A stretch of 5,269 nt of DNA from Candidatus Poribacteria bacterium (GCA_009842375.1 VYFM01000478.1:1-5269); one strand, 5' to 3'; shown: positions 1-5,046, counted from the first letter of the stretch. A program made the numbers and translations. Notes: generated by a model not told the origin, from the sequence alone.

Positions 1-9
1 ACTGGATAT

Positions 10-14
10 GGAGG
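10..14 (+). promoter_or_regulatory. Ribosome binding site deciding the WD40 gene start
   Basis: GGAGG lies 5 nt before the ATG at 20. It would be inside the coding sequence if the in-frame ATG at 8 were used, so it selects position 20. The promoter of this gene is outside the window. Confidence 0.75.
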
Positions 15-19
15 TATCC

Positions 20-1057
20 ATGCGTAAATTAAACACGAGCCTAATAATACTCCTCATTTCAGCAGCAGTCGTGCTGAATACTTTCGCCAAAACAGAACCA
101 CGTCTTGTCATTGATTTGCCGAGATGGTCGGGCTACGACATCGCACTTCACCCCGACGGCAAAATCGTCGCAAGTGCGTCTTTAGCCGATATTATCCATA
201 CATTCAACATAGAAACCGGGGAAATGATTACTGAGCTTGAAGGACATGAGAAAGGTGTTGAATCCGTTGCTTATAGTCCGAAAGGAAATATACTTGTCAG
301 CGGGGATCAGAGCGGCTTTAACAAGATTTGGGATGTAGAAACAAACGAAATTATAAAAGAACTTGATAAACATGCGTGGGTAATCAAAGATATTGAGTTC
401 TCGCGTGACGGTAGCATCCTTGCTACAGGAGATTGGGGTTGGGGTCAAACACTCCGACTTTGGAACCCCGAAACAGGAAAACTCCTCCACGGAATACAAG
501 CCGGCAAAGTTGATGATATTTCATTCAGTTTTGATGGCAAAGTGATTGCCAGTGGTGTTTTGGACACTGGGTTGGTTCAACTCTGGGATACGGAAACGGG
601 TGAACTCCTACAAACGCTTGAAACCGAGATGGAGCATGTCTTCGCAGTCGCATTTTTTGGTGCAGAACGGATGCTGGTTGTCGGTGGCACGGGTGGCATG
701 CAAACGTGGGACGGTGAAACCGGTGAACGCGTCAAGACCTTCAACCTTCCTGGCAATGACAAGGAAATTCGGACAGTCGCTGTCAATCCTGATCAAAAGA
801 TGCTCGCAAGTGGTGGGAATGATAGCATGGTGCACCTATGGGATCTGAAGACCCTAAAGGTTGTGGATACATTGGATCTTCATTTTGGTCGCATGCATAC
901 AGTTACCTTTTCATCCGATGGACTCACGCTCGCTACCTCTGCGAACGATAGTTTGTTAGGTATTTGGGATATTGAACCTTTGGGTCCCATTATTCTGTTT
1001 AGTGTCAATCCCAAGGACAAGACTACCGTTTTGTGGGGACACCTCAAACAGCGTTGA
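20..1057 (+). CDS. Exported WD40-repeat protein (single seven-bladed beta-propeller)
   Basis: The 345-residue product starts with a signal peptide: MRK, a hydrophobic core at about residues 8-19, and a likely signal peptidase I site after TFA (residue 23). There is no lipobox cysteine, so a soluble periplasmic or secreted protein is inferred. The rest is about seven WD40-type repeats, near residues 38-73, 75-115, 117-159, 161-200, 206-241, 247-285 and 289-327. Most end in a WD-like signature (IWD 103-105, LWN 147-149, LWD 188-190, TWD 229-231, LWD 273-275, IWD 315-317) followed by E-T-G turns; repeat 1 has lost the Trp. Seven repeats fit one closed propeller, normally a protein- or ligand-binding scaffold. 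A short tail ending WGHLKQR follows. The ATG at 20 is preferred over the one at 8, because the Shine-Dalgarno lies between them and the later start puts the signal peptide at the N-terminus. No catalytic motif is seen and the partner is unknown. Confidence 0.9.
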   Translation: MRKLNTSLIILLISAAVVLNTFAKTEPRLVIDLPRWSGYDIALHPDGKIVASASLADIIHTFNIETGEMITELEGHEKGVESVAYSPKGNILVSGDQSGFNKIWDVETNEIIKELDKHAWVIKDIEFSRDGSILATGDWGWGQTLRLWNPETGKLLHGIQAGKVDDISFSFDGKVIASGVLDTGLVQLWDTETGELLQTLETEMEHVFAVAFFGAERMLVVGGTGGMQTWDGETGERVKTFNLPGNDKEIRTVAVNPDQKMLASGGNDSMVHLWDLKTLKVVDTLDLHFGRMHTVTFSSDGLTLATSANDSLLGIWDIEPLGPIILFSVNPKDKTTVLWGHLKQR

Positions 1058-1087
1058 GAACTATTTGATGTGTCATTAACCTCGTAG

Positions 1088-1106
1088 GGGCGGGGTCTCC
1101 CCGCCC
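1088..1106. repeat. G/C-rich hairpin, 8-bp perfect stem
   Basis: GGGCGGGG (1088-1095) pairs perfectly with CCCCGCCC (1099-1106) across a TCT loop. It is the first strong hairpin after the WD40 stop codon and could protect the mRNA 3' end or slow the polymerase. No T-run follows, so it is not called as an intrinsic terminator. Confidence 0.6.
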
Positions 1107-1119
1107 ACATTCTTCGTCC

Positions 1120-1151
1120 GCCGGGTTTCGTTCCTCTACCCGACCTACGAG
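1120..1151. repeat. GTCGGGT-type stem-loop repeat, copy 1
   Basis: The stretch CCGGGTTTCGTTCCTC... through ACCCGACCTACGAG recurs at 1294-1324. GCCGGGT (1120-1126) faces ACCCGAC (1138-1144) around an 11-nt loop, with one C-A mismatch in this copy. The second copy has a perfect stem. Confidence 0.6.
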
Positions 1152-1185
1152 GGAAGAGGTGACCTCGCCTCTACGCGGGCTGCGG

Positions 1186-1205
1186 CACAAACTGGAAAGT
1201 TTGTG
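1186..1205. repeat. CACAAACT-GGAA-AGTTTGTG hairpin, copy 1
   Basis: A perfect 8-bp inverted repeat closes a four-base GGAA loop, which fits the GNRA tetraloop pattern if transcribed on this strand. It is preceded by GCGG and followed by GGACAAGAAGAGG. Identical hairpins lie at 1233, 1457 and 4839. Confidence 0.85.
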
Positions 1206-1232
1206 GGACAAGAAGAGGCGGACGGCACGCGG

Positions 1233-1252
1233 CACAAACTGGAAAGTTTGTG
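1233..1252. repeat. CACAAACT-GGAA-AGTTTGTG hairpin, copy 2
   Basis: Identical to copy 1 and 47 bp downstream of it, with the same GCGG before and GGACAA after. The pair therefore forms a short tandem of one unit. Confidence 0.85.
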
Positions 1253-1292
1253 GGACAAAAAACCTTCTTATCCTGGTTCAGACGAAGGACAT

Positions 1293-1324
1293 GTCGGGTT
1301 TCGTTCCTCTACCCGACCTACGAG
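1293..1324. repeat. GTCGGGT-type stem-loop repeat, copy 2
   Basis: GTCGGGT (1293-1299) pairs perfectly with ACCCGAC (1311-1317) around an 11-nt loop and is followed by CTACGAG. From 1294 on it matches copy 1 except for one base in the first stem arm. The CCTACGAG tail also follows the GTCGGAG stem-loops at the right end, so these hairpin types share flanking sequence. Confidence 0.65.
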
Positions 1325-1335
1325 ACACATACCAT

Positions 1336-1365
1336 GTCGGAGGTCGCTTCGCTCGCTCCAACCTA
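1336..1365. repeat. Degenerate GTCGGAG stem-loop
   Basis: GTCGGAG (1336-1342) faces CTCCAAC (1356-1362) with one mismatch and is followed by CTA. The preceding CAT and the loop GTCGCTTCGCTCG match the better-paired copy at 4894-4920 nearly base for base. Confidence 0.55.
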
Positions 1366-1377
1366 CAAGACTGATAG

Positions 1378-1413
1378 GCGTATACGTGTATACATGTATA
1401 CGCGTATTTTTTT
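1378..1413 (+). terminator. Rho-independent terminator for the WD40 gene
   Basis: GCGTATAC (1378-1385) pairs perfectly with GTATACGC (1396-1403). The interior adds a possible G-T wobble pair and further T-A and G-C pairs around a TATA loop. Three bases later comes a run of seven T (1407-1413). This is the standard intrinsic terminator layout on the plus strand, about 320 bp after the WD40 stop. No T-run exists in the opposite direction, so it does not serve the minus-strand gene. Confidence 0.75.
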
Positions 1414-1456
1414 GTCAGCATCTCGGAAACTGCGGGTGCTGCGGTATGTGTGTTTG

Positions 1457-1476
1457 CACAAACTGGAAAGTTTGTG
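1457..1476. repeat. CACAAACT-GGAA-AGTTTGTG hairpin, copy 3
   Basis: Identical to the copies at 1186, 1233 and 4839. It is the first strong hairpin after the sigma-gene stop codon when read on the minus strand, 44 bp away, so it may form the 3' end structure of that mRNA. No T-run follows in that direction. The next 40 bp (GAGGGACGGG then GGGTGCT) resemble the sequence after the copy at 4839. Confidence 0.85.
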
Positions 1477-1520
1477 CTACAAGAAGAGGGACGGGATGCG
1501 AGCGTGGGTGCTACTATGTG

Positions 1521-4451
1521 TTATCTTTCGGTGTGGATGGGGTGAGGGATGGTCTCCAAGTTTGTGTTGTAGATGCCGTTGACCTTTGTGCCGATGTATG
1601 CCTTGTTACCGTTGACGGATAAGGATATGACTTTGCCGGGGATGGGTTGGGAGAGCTGCTCCCATTTGTTGAACTGGTCTACGCGGTAGATGCCGTTGTC
1701 GCCTGCACCGAATAGGGTGCGGTTGCTCACTGTGAGCTTGTCTATGATGGGTTGGGTGCCGTTGGTGTCGGTGAGGATACGCCAGTGGTTGCCTGTGCCT
1801 GAGGTGAGGACCCCTGTGTCCGTTGCGACATAGACCTTTTTACCGAGAAACTTTATATCGTTTATATCAGTAAAGATTGCGGGGATGTTGGGTGTGATGT
1901 CCCGCCAACTGTCTCCGTTGTCTACCGATTGAAATAGCCTTCCGTTGCGTTTGCCGACATAGACGGTGCCTGCTGCTGCGTCGACTTTGAAGCCTCTATC
2001 GACTTCATGAAGAGAGGGTTTGGGGGTGTCGTCTAACAATCCTGTATCGGTAAATCCATCCGTGTTGAGTTTCATTTTCAGCAGTCTTCTTCTGTATTCA
2101 ACGAATATTGTGTCATCGCTGACAGCAAATCCGCCTGCTATGGTGTCAAATGTATCGTGTGAGGGGTTTGCTGGTTCAAGTGCTTCTTTTCTGTGTGCTA
2201 ATAGCATCTCGTGTTCTATCTGCTCCCAATGCTGGAGGGGGTTTATCGTTTTTTGGTGTGCGATTTCATTTTGTTCGAGATGCATGGTGCCTATAAGTAA
2301 TTGATCCAGGTAAGGTGTGAGTCTATAGAGTGTGTTGTTTGCGCGAATGAGTTTGTTGTCTGAGTGGCTGATGGCAATTTCTCTGTTCCCTTTGGCTGTT
2401 TTGGTAAGTTTGATTTGGTTGAAATCGGTTGGAACGATTTGCCATGTGTTGCCGTTGTCATCGGATTTGAAGTATTGGGAGCCTGTATATACATATAGGC
2501 TGTTGTCAAAGAGGGTTAAGTCTTCTATGCGTGTGCCGATGATACCTTTGTAGAATGGAAACCACATATCGCCTTTATCGTTTGTTCGGAAGATGCCTGT
2601 GAGTCCTGCCTTGTAAAAGCCGTCTTTTGTAGCTAAAACGGGTGTTTCAAATCCGGTGATTGCGTTTATATTAAATAGCATCGCGTTCCATGTTTGTCCG
2701 TTGTCTGTTGATCGGAATGGGGGGATGCCTAATAGTAGCAGTGTTTTGTCTGTGACTAATAATTTTGTTTCGAGGTCGAAGCCTATTGCTGCTTGTCTTG
2801 TTCCATAGGTTGGTGTTATGTTGAACCACGTGGTGCCTGCGTCTGCTGTGTAGTGGATGTTGCGTGCGGTTGTGGGTGCTTTCTGTTTTTCTATACCGGG
2901 ACTGAAAAGGTCTGGACCTGATACGACATATAGGTTGTTTTTGTTGACGGTTAATGAGTGGATTGAGGCACCGTAACCGATTGCTTCTACGGGCATTTTT
3001 CTGAATGTGCCGTTCTCTGAGATGTAGAGACCTTTGTGTGTGCCGATGAACATTGTGTCTTTTATTGAGGTGGCTGTGGTGATGATTTCGTCGTTGAATA
3101 GGTCTGTTTGGTGTTTCCAGTTTTTGCCATGGTCATCGGATTTGTAGATGCCTTTTTCTTTTAAACAGAGGAGCATTTGGGGTTGTTGCTGTGGGACATC
3201 TTGAAAGAGGAGTTGGACTGCCGTTCCTTTTGGTCTTGTGCAGAGTGTGTTCCATGTTTGTCCTTCGTCTGTTGAGATGTAGATTTGGTCGGTGTTGACA
3301 TAGTATAGGGTGCCGCGGTGTTCTACCATGTGTGTGGCGTGATTGTTGACTCTGAATGGTGCGTGTGTGTTCATCCATGTTTTTTGGTCGGGTGCTAATA
3401 GATAGATTCCTGATGCGGTGGCTGCGTAGACGCGGTTATTTGCGGATTGGAATAGATCGTAAGTTTGCGCGCCTCCGGGTCCGCTTGTTTGTGTCCACTG
3501 CGTGAATGTGCGTCTGTTTGTTATGTCTTGTCCATCGGCGGCGAATGCTGTATCGGATATCAGTGTGCCTGTGCCTGTGTTGTCGGTTTTAGTGATGCTT
3601 CTTCCGATGACGGTGCGAGTGTCGGGTATTGTGATGAAGTCTATGGTTATGGGTGCTTCGACGATTTGGACTGTGGGTTCGGAGAGTGCTTCGAGGTTGT
3701 ATGGTTTTTGGAAGATGTTTGTGTTTTGGCTGAGTGTGCCGAGTAGTAGCATGATGAGGACTGTTGCTGTGCCGAATGCGACCCACGGGAGTGTCGGTTT
3801 GACGACTTGGGGTGTGGGTTTGAGTTCGGCTATTTGTTTGAGGACGGTTTCTGTGAGGTCTTTTGAGAGTTGGACTGCGGCTCGGTTTTCGGAGATGAGG
3901 ATGTGGTCTTCTATTTTGAGTTTGTTGCGTGCGCGGCTGAGTCGGCTTTTGATCGTGTTTGCGGATACACCGAGGAATTTTCCGATTTCGTTGACGGTCA
4001 TTTCTCCGAGATAGTAGAGTGTCATGACGGTGCGTTCGCTTTCAGGTAGTTTTTCGAGTAGGTTTTTGACGATTTCTCTGTAGCCTGCGCGTGTGTCTTC
4101 GTCGCGCTGGTCTGTGTCGTGTTGGGTGAAGGTGGTGTGGTCTAACTCTTCTCGGGGAATGTCTTCTATGGATTCCATTTTGATTTTGTTCCTTCGAAAC
4201 CAGTTTAGGCAGAGTCGGTTGACGATGACGTATAGCCATCCGTCGAACTGGTGCGGGTTCTTGAGTTGGGATATTTTTCTGTAGACTTGGAGGAACGTGT
4301 CTTGTGTGATTTCCTCTGCGATGTGGTAGTCACCGATTTTTCGCCATGCGAGTGCGTGTATGCGTTTTTGGTATGTCCGGACGAGTGTTGCGAATGCTTC
4401 CTCTTCGCCTTCTAATACTCTGTTTATGAGTTGGACGTTTGTGTCTGCCAT
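1521..4451 (-). CDS. Membrane-tethered ECF sigma factor fused to Asp-box beta-propeller domain
   Basis: The 976-residue protein begins as an ECF sigma factor. Sigma2 spans about residues 12-88, with AEEITQDTF at 45-53 and GWLYVIVNRLCLNWFRR at 71-87. Sigma4 spans about 125-182, with a helix-turn-helix at about 151-178 (MTVNEIGKFLGVSANTIKSR). A linker (183-221) leads to one hydrophobic segment, about 222-240, a likely transmembrane helix. Residues 330-970 carry repeated Asp-box motifs of the S-x-D-x-G-x-T-W type at 391, 436, 533, 579, 621, 661 and 840, plus degenerate ones ending at W359, W890 and W930, as in BNR, YCF48 and sortilin-like propellers. Sigma in the cytoplasm and the propeller outside is the inferred topology. 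Usual ECF sigmas are about 200 residues, so roughly 790 are extra. No zinc anti-sigma motif or adjacent anti-sigma gene is seen. The coding strand is unusually A/C-rich. Target promoters and ligand are unknown. Confidence 0.93.
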   Translation of the reverse strand: MADTNVQLINRVLEGEEEAFATLVRTYQKRIHALAWRKIGDYHIAEEITQDTFLQVYRKISQLKNPHQFDGWLYVIVNRLCLNWFRRNKIKMESIEDIPREELDHTTFTQHDTDQRDEDTRAGYREIVKNLLEKLPESERTVMTLYYLGEMTVNEIGKFLGVSANTIKSRLSRARNKLKIEDHILISENRAAVQLSKDLTETVLKQIAELKPTPQVVKPTLPWVAFGTATVLIMLLLGTLSQNTNIFQKPYNLEALSEPTVQIVEAPITIDFITIPDTRTVIGRSITKTDNTGTGTLISDTAFAADGQDITNRRTFTQWTQTSGPGGAQTYDLFQSANNRVYAATASGIYLLAPDQKTWMNTHAPFRVNNHATHMVEHRGTLYYVNTDQIYISTDEGQTWNTLCTRPKGTAVQLLFQDVPQQQPQMLLCLKEKGIYKSDDHGKNWKHQTDLFNDEIITTATSIKDTMFIGTHKGLYISENGTFRKMPVEAIGYGASIHSLTVNKNNLYVVSGPDLFSPGIEKQKAPTTARNIHYTADAGTTWFNITPTYGTRQAAIGFDLETKLLVTDKTLLLLGIPPFRSTDNGQTWNAMLFNINAITGFETPVLATKDGFYKAGLTGIFRTNDKGDMWFPFYKGIIGTRIEDLTLFDNSLYVYTGSQYFKSDDNGNTWQIVPTDFNQIKLTKTAKGNREIAISHSDNKLIRANNTLYRLTPYLDQLLIGTMHLEQNEIAHQKTINPLQHWEQIEHEMLLAHRKEALEPANPSHDTFDTIAGGFAVSDDTIFVEYRRRLLKMKLNTDGFTDTGLLDDTPKPSLHEVDRGFKVDAAAGTVYVGKRNGRLFQSVDNGDSWRDITPNIPAIFTDINDIKFLGKKVYVATDTGVLTSGTGNHWRILTDTNGTQPIIDKLTVSNRTLFGAGDNGIYRVDQFNKWEQLSQPIPGKVISLSVNGNKAYIGTKVNGIYNTNLETIPHPIHTER

Positions 4452-4459
4452 TTGGTTGG

Positions 4460-4463
4460 CTCC
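4460..4463 (-). promoter_or_regulatory. Ribosome binding site of the sigma-propeller gene
   Basis: On the minus strand GGAG lies 8 nt before the ATG at 4451. It supports this start, which also gives a normal ECF N-terminus with sigma2 beginning about ten residues in. Confidence 0.6.
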
Positions 4464-4490
4464 GATTTGGTTGTGTCCGTCTTTAGTAGT

Positions 4491-4507
4491 GCAAACTGTT
4501 GGTTTGC
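4491..4507. repeat. Inverted repeat in the sigma-gene leader, GCAAAC/GTTTGC
   Basis: A perfect 6-bp inverted repeat with a 5-base loop, 40 bp upstream of the start codon. It could be a leader hairpin or an operator. Its arms resemble part of the CACAAACT hairpin family (GCAAACT versus CACAAACT), so it may be a decayed relative. Confidence 0.45.
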
Positions 4508-4516
4508 GTCATTAAT

Positions 4517-4533
4517 GCACAATCTAATTGTGC
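4517..4533. repeat. Inverted repeat in the sigma-gene leader, GCACAAT/ATTGTGC
   Basis: A perfect 7-bp inverted repeat with a 3-base centre, 9 bp from the GCAAAC palindrome, between the proposed -10 box and the start codon. Either a regulator-binding site or an RNA hairpin in the leader would fit; sequence alone does not decide. Confidence 0.5.
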
Positions 4534-4575
4534 TACATTTTATTGTTAAGACACGGATTTTTTGTTTTTGGTTGC

Positions 4576-4581
4576 ATTATA
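4576..4581 (-). promoter_or_regulatory. Probable -10 box (TATAAT) of the sigma-propeller gene
   Basis: The minus strand reads TATAAT exactly, in an A/T-rich setting, and predicts a transcript start near 4569 and a leader of about 118 nt. No good -35 hexamer sits 16-18 bp upstream. Instead there are long A-tracts on the minus strand (plus-strand T-tracts at 4585-4613) that could act like an UP element. A chance match in A/T-rich DNA cannot be excluded. Confidence 0.45.
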
Positions 4582-4584
4582 TGA

Positions 4585-4613
4585 AATTTTTTTGTTTTTT
4601 GTTCGTTTTTTTT
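4585..4613. repeat. Low-complexity T-rich tract
   Basis: Runs of seven, six and nine T are broken only by G, GTTCG and similar short interruptions. The tract lies immediately upstream of the proposed TATAAT on the minus strand, where it reads as phased A-tracts. It may bend DNA or stimulate the promoter (inference). Confidence 0.5.
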
Positions 4614-4629
4614 TGTCAGAATCGCGTGT

Positions 4630-4670
4630 TGTCTGAATCGCGGATGACGCGGATGTGCGCGGTTTTGAGT
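4630..4670. repeat. GTCTGAATCGCGGAT repeat, copy 1
   Basis: This 41-bp unit recurs at 4795-4835 with six mismatches, both copies ending GTTTTGAGT. Its first 23 bases (4631-4653) also recur in reverse complement at 5067-5089 with one mismatch, so the unit is present in both orientations. Confidence 0.65.
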
Positions 4671-4744
4671 ATGCGTCTATTTGCATCCCTTCATAAGTTT
4701 GAGTTTATTTTTTGAAAGGGGACTTGGGAGGTGAAGACTCAGAA

Positions 4745-4783
4745 ATCCGCGTTTATCTGTGTTATCCGTGTAATCCGCGATTC
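4745..4783. repeat. Tandem ATCCGCGT-like units, array 1
   Basis: Four degenerate 9-11-bp units run head to tail: ATCCGCGTTT, ATCTGTGTT, ATCCGTGTA, ATCCGCGATTC. The same four-unit order, with small changes, is seen at 5047-5085. Confidence 0.7.
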
Positions 4784-4810
4784 AGACAGTTATTTGTCTG
4801 AATCACGGAT
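4773..4810. repeat. 16-bp imperfect inverted repeat with 6-base loop
   Basis: ATCCGCGATTCAGACA (4773-4788) faces TGTCTGAATCACGGAT (4795-4810) with a single mismatch and the loop GTTATT. It arises where the tandem ATCCGCGT array meets an inverted copy of itself. It is the longest stem in the window but has no T-run and no gene immediately upstream. Confidence 0.7.
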
Positions 4811-4835
4811 GGCGCGGAGGGACGCAGTTTTGAGT
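4795..4835. repeat. GTCTGAATCACGGAT repeat, copy 2
   Basis: Direct repeat of 4630-4670 (35 of 41 bases identical). Its left part is the right arm of the 4773-4810 hairpin, and it ends four bases before the fourth GGAA-loop hairpin. Confidence 0.65.
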
Positions 4836-4838
4836 TTG

Positions 4839-4858
4839 CACAAACTGGAAAGTTTGTG
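4839..4858. repeat. CACAAACT-GGAA-AGTTTGTG hairpin, copy 4
   Basis: Identical to the three copies at 1186, 1233 and 1457, but on the far side of the sigma gene. It is preceded by GTTTG, like the copy at 1457, and followed by GGACAAAGAGGGACGGGG. Copies of one family thus flank the sigma gene on both sides. Confidence 0.85.
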
Positions 4859-4893
4859 GGACAAAGAGGGACGGGGTACGGGGGTGCTGCCAT

Positions 4894-4920
4894 GTCGGAG
4901 GTCGCTACGCTCGCTCCGAC
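4894..4920. repeat. GTCGGAG stem-loop, REP-like
   Basis: GTCGGAG (4894-4900) pairs perfectly with CTCCGAC (4914-4920) around GTCGCTACGCTCG, then CTACGAG follows. This is the best-paired member of the type also seen at 1336 and 5110. Confidence 0.65.
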
Positions 4921-4943
4921 CTACGAGAACGAGACAAATCCTT

Positions 4944-4970
4944 GTCGGAGGTCGATTTGCTCGCTCCGAC
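4944..4970. repeat. GTCGGAG stem-loop, second copy in the unit
   Basis: GTCGGAG (4944-4950) and CTCCGAC (4964-4970) form a perfect 7-bp stem with the loop GTCGATTTGCTCG, followed by GGACGAAGAG. It recurs identically 216 bp downstream at 5160-5186. Confidence 0.65.
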
Positions 4971-4990
4971 GGACGAAGAGCTGCTACATC

Positions 4991-5006
4991 GCGACCGAGA
5001 GGTCGC
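4991..5006. repeat. GCGACC-GAGA-GGTCGC hairpin
   Basis: A perfect 6-bp stem closes a GAGA loop, again of the GNRA pattern, with GCTCCTACAG after it. It recurs at 5207-5222. In reverse complement it begins GTAGGAGCGACC, a form reminiscent of REP sequences in other bacteria (resemblance only). Confidence 0.65.
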
Positions 5007-5046
5007 TCCTACAGAAGAGAATACATAGACATCAAACCCCTCTTCC

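Larger units (their letters stand above)
1080..1152. repeat. 73-bp element with 9-bp terminal inverted repeats
   Basis: The element begins CCTCGTAGG (1080-1088) and ends with its exact reverse complement CCTACGAGG (1144-1152). Inside are a G/C-rich hairpin at 1088-1106 and a GTCGGGT-type stem-loop at 1120-1144. It begins 23 bp after the WD40 stop codon. Size and symmetry resemble a REP-like or miniature non-coding element. No transposase gene is in the window, so mobility is inference. Confidence 0.5.
1058..1520. other. Convergent intergenic region filled with short palindromic repeats
   Basis: This 463-bp stretch between the two gene ends has no credible gene. Small open frames on both strands run through repeat DNA, lack convincing ribosome sites and show no recognisable protein features. 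From left to right it holds a G/C-rich hairpin within a 73-bp inverted-repeat element, two GGAA-loop hairpins 47 bp apart, a GTCGGGT stem-loop, a degenerate GTCGGAG stem-loop, an intrinsic terminator, and a third GGAA-loop hairpin beside the sigma-gene stop codon. Confidence 0.8.

Noticed and set aside
546..848. Overlapping open frames inside the WD40 gene on both strands
   Set aside because: They are out-of-frame shadows of a gene with clear in-frame WD40 repeats and a signal peptide.
1088..1106. G/C-rich hairpin as the intrinsic terminator of the WD40 gene
   Set aside because: Stem is strong but no T-run follows; the hairpin at 1378-1413 fits far better.
1186..1252. Two hairpin repeats 47 bp apart as a minimal CRISPR array
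   Set aside because: The intervening sequence is part of the repeat family, other copies are scattered and perfectly palindromic, and no cas gene is present.
1203..1622. Plus-strand open frames between the genes (also 1159-1374 and 1250-1582)
   Set aside because: They run through hairpin repeats and into the antisense of the sigma gene, have no convincing ribosome site and show no recognisable protein features.
3502..4014. 170-codon plus-strand frame opposite the sigma domain
   Set aside because: Antisense to well-conserved sigma2/sigma4 coding sequence; length is explained by the G/T-rich composition of this strand.
4614..4619. CTGACA on the minus strand as a -35 box
   Set aside because: It lies 32 bp from the TATAAT, too far for a sigma-70-type promoter.
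4431..4715. 94-codon plus-strand frame over the sigma-gene promoter region
   Set aside because: Low-complexity Phe/Cys-rich translation of T-rich DNA with no ribosome site, covering the likely promoter.
4726..4731. GGGAGG resembling a ribosome binding site before an open frame
   Set aside because: No properly spaced ATG follows, and the frame after it is entirely repeat DNA.
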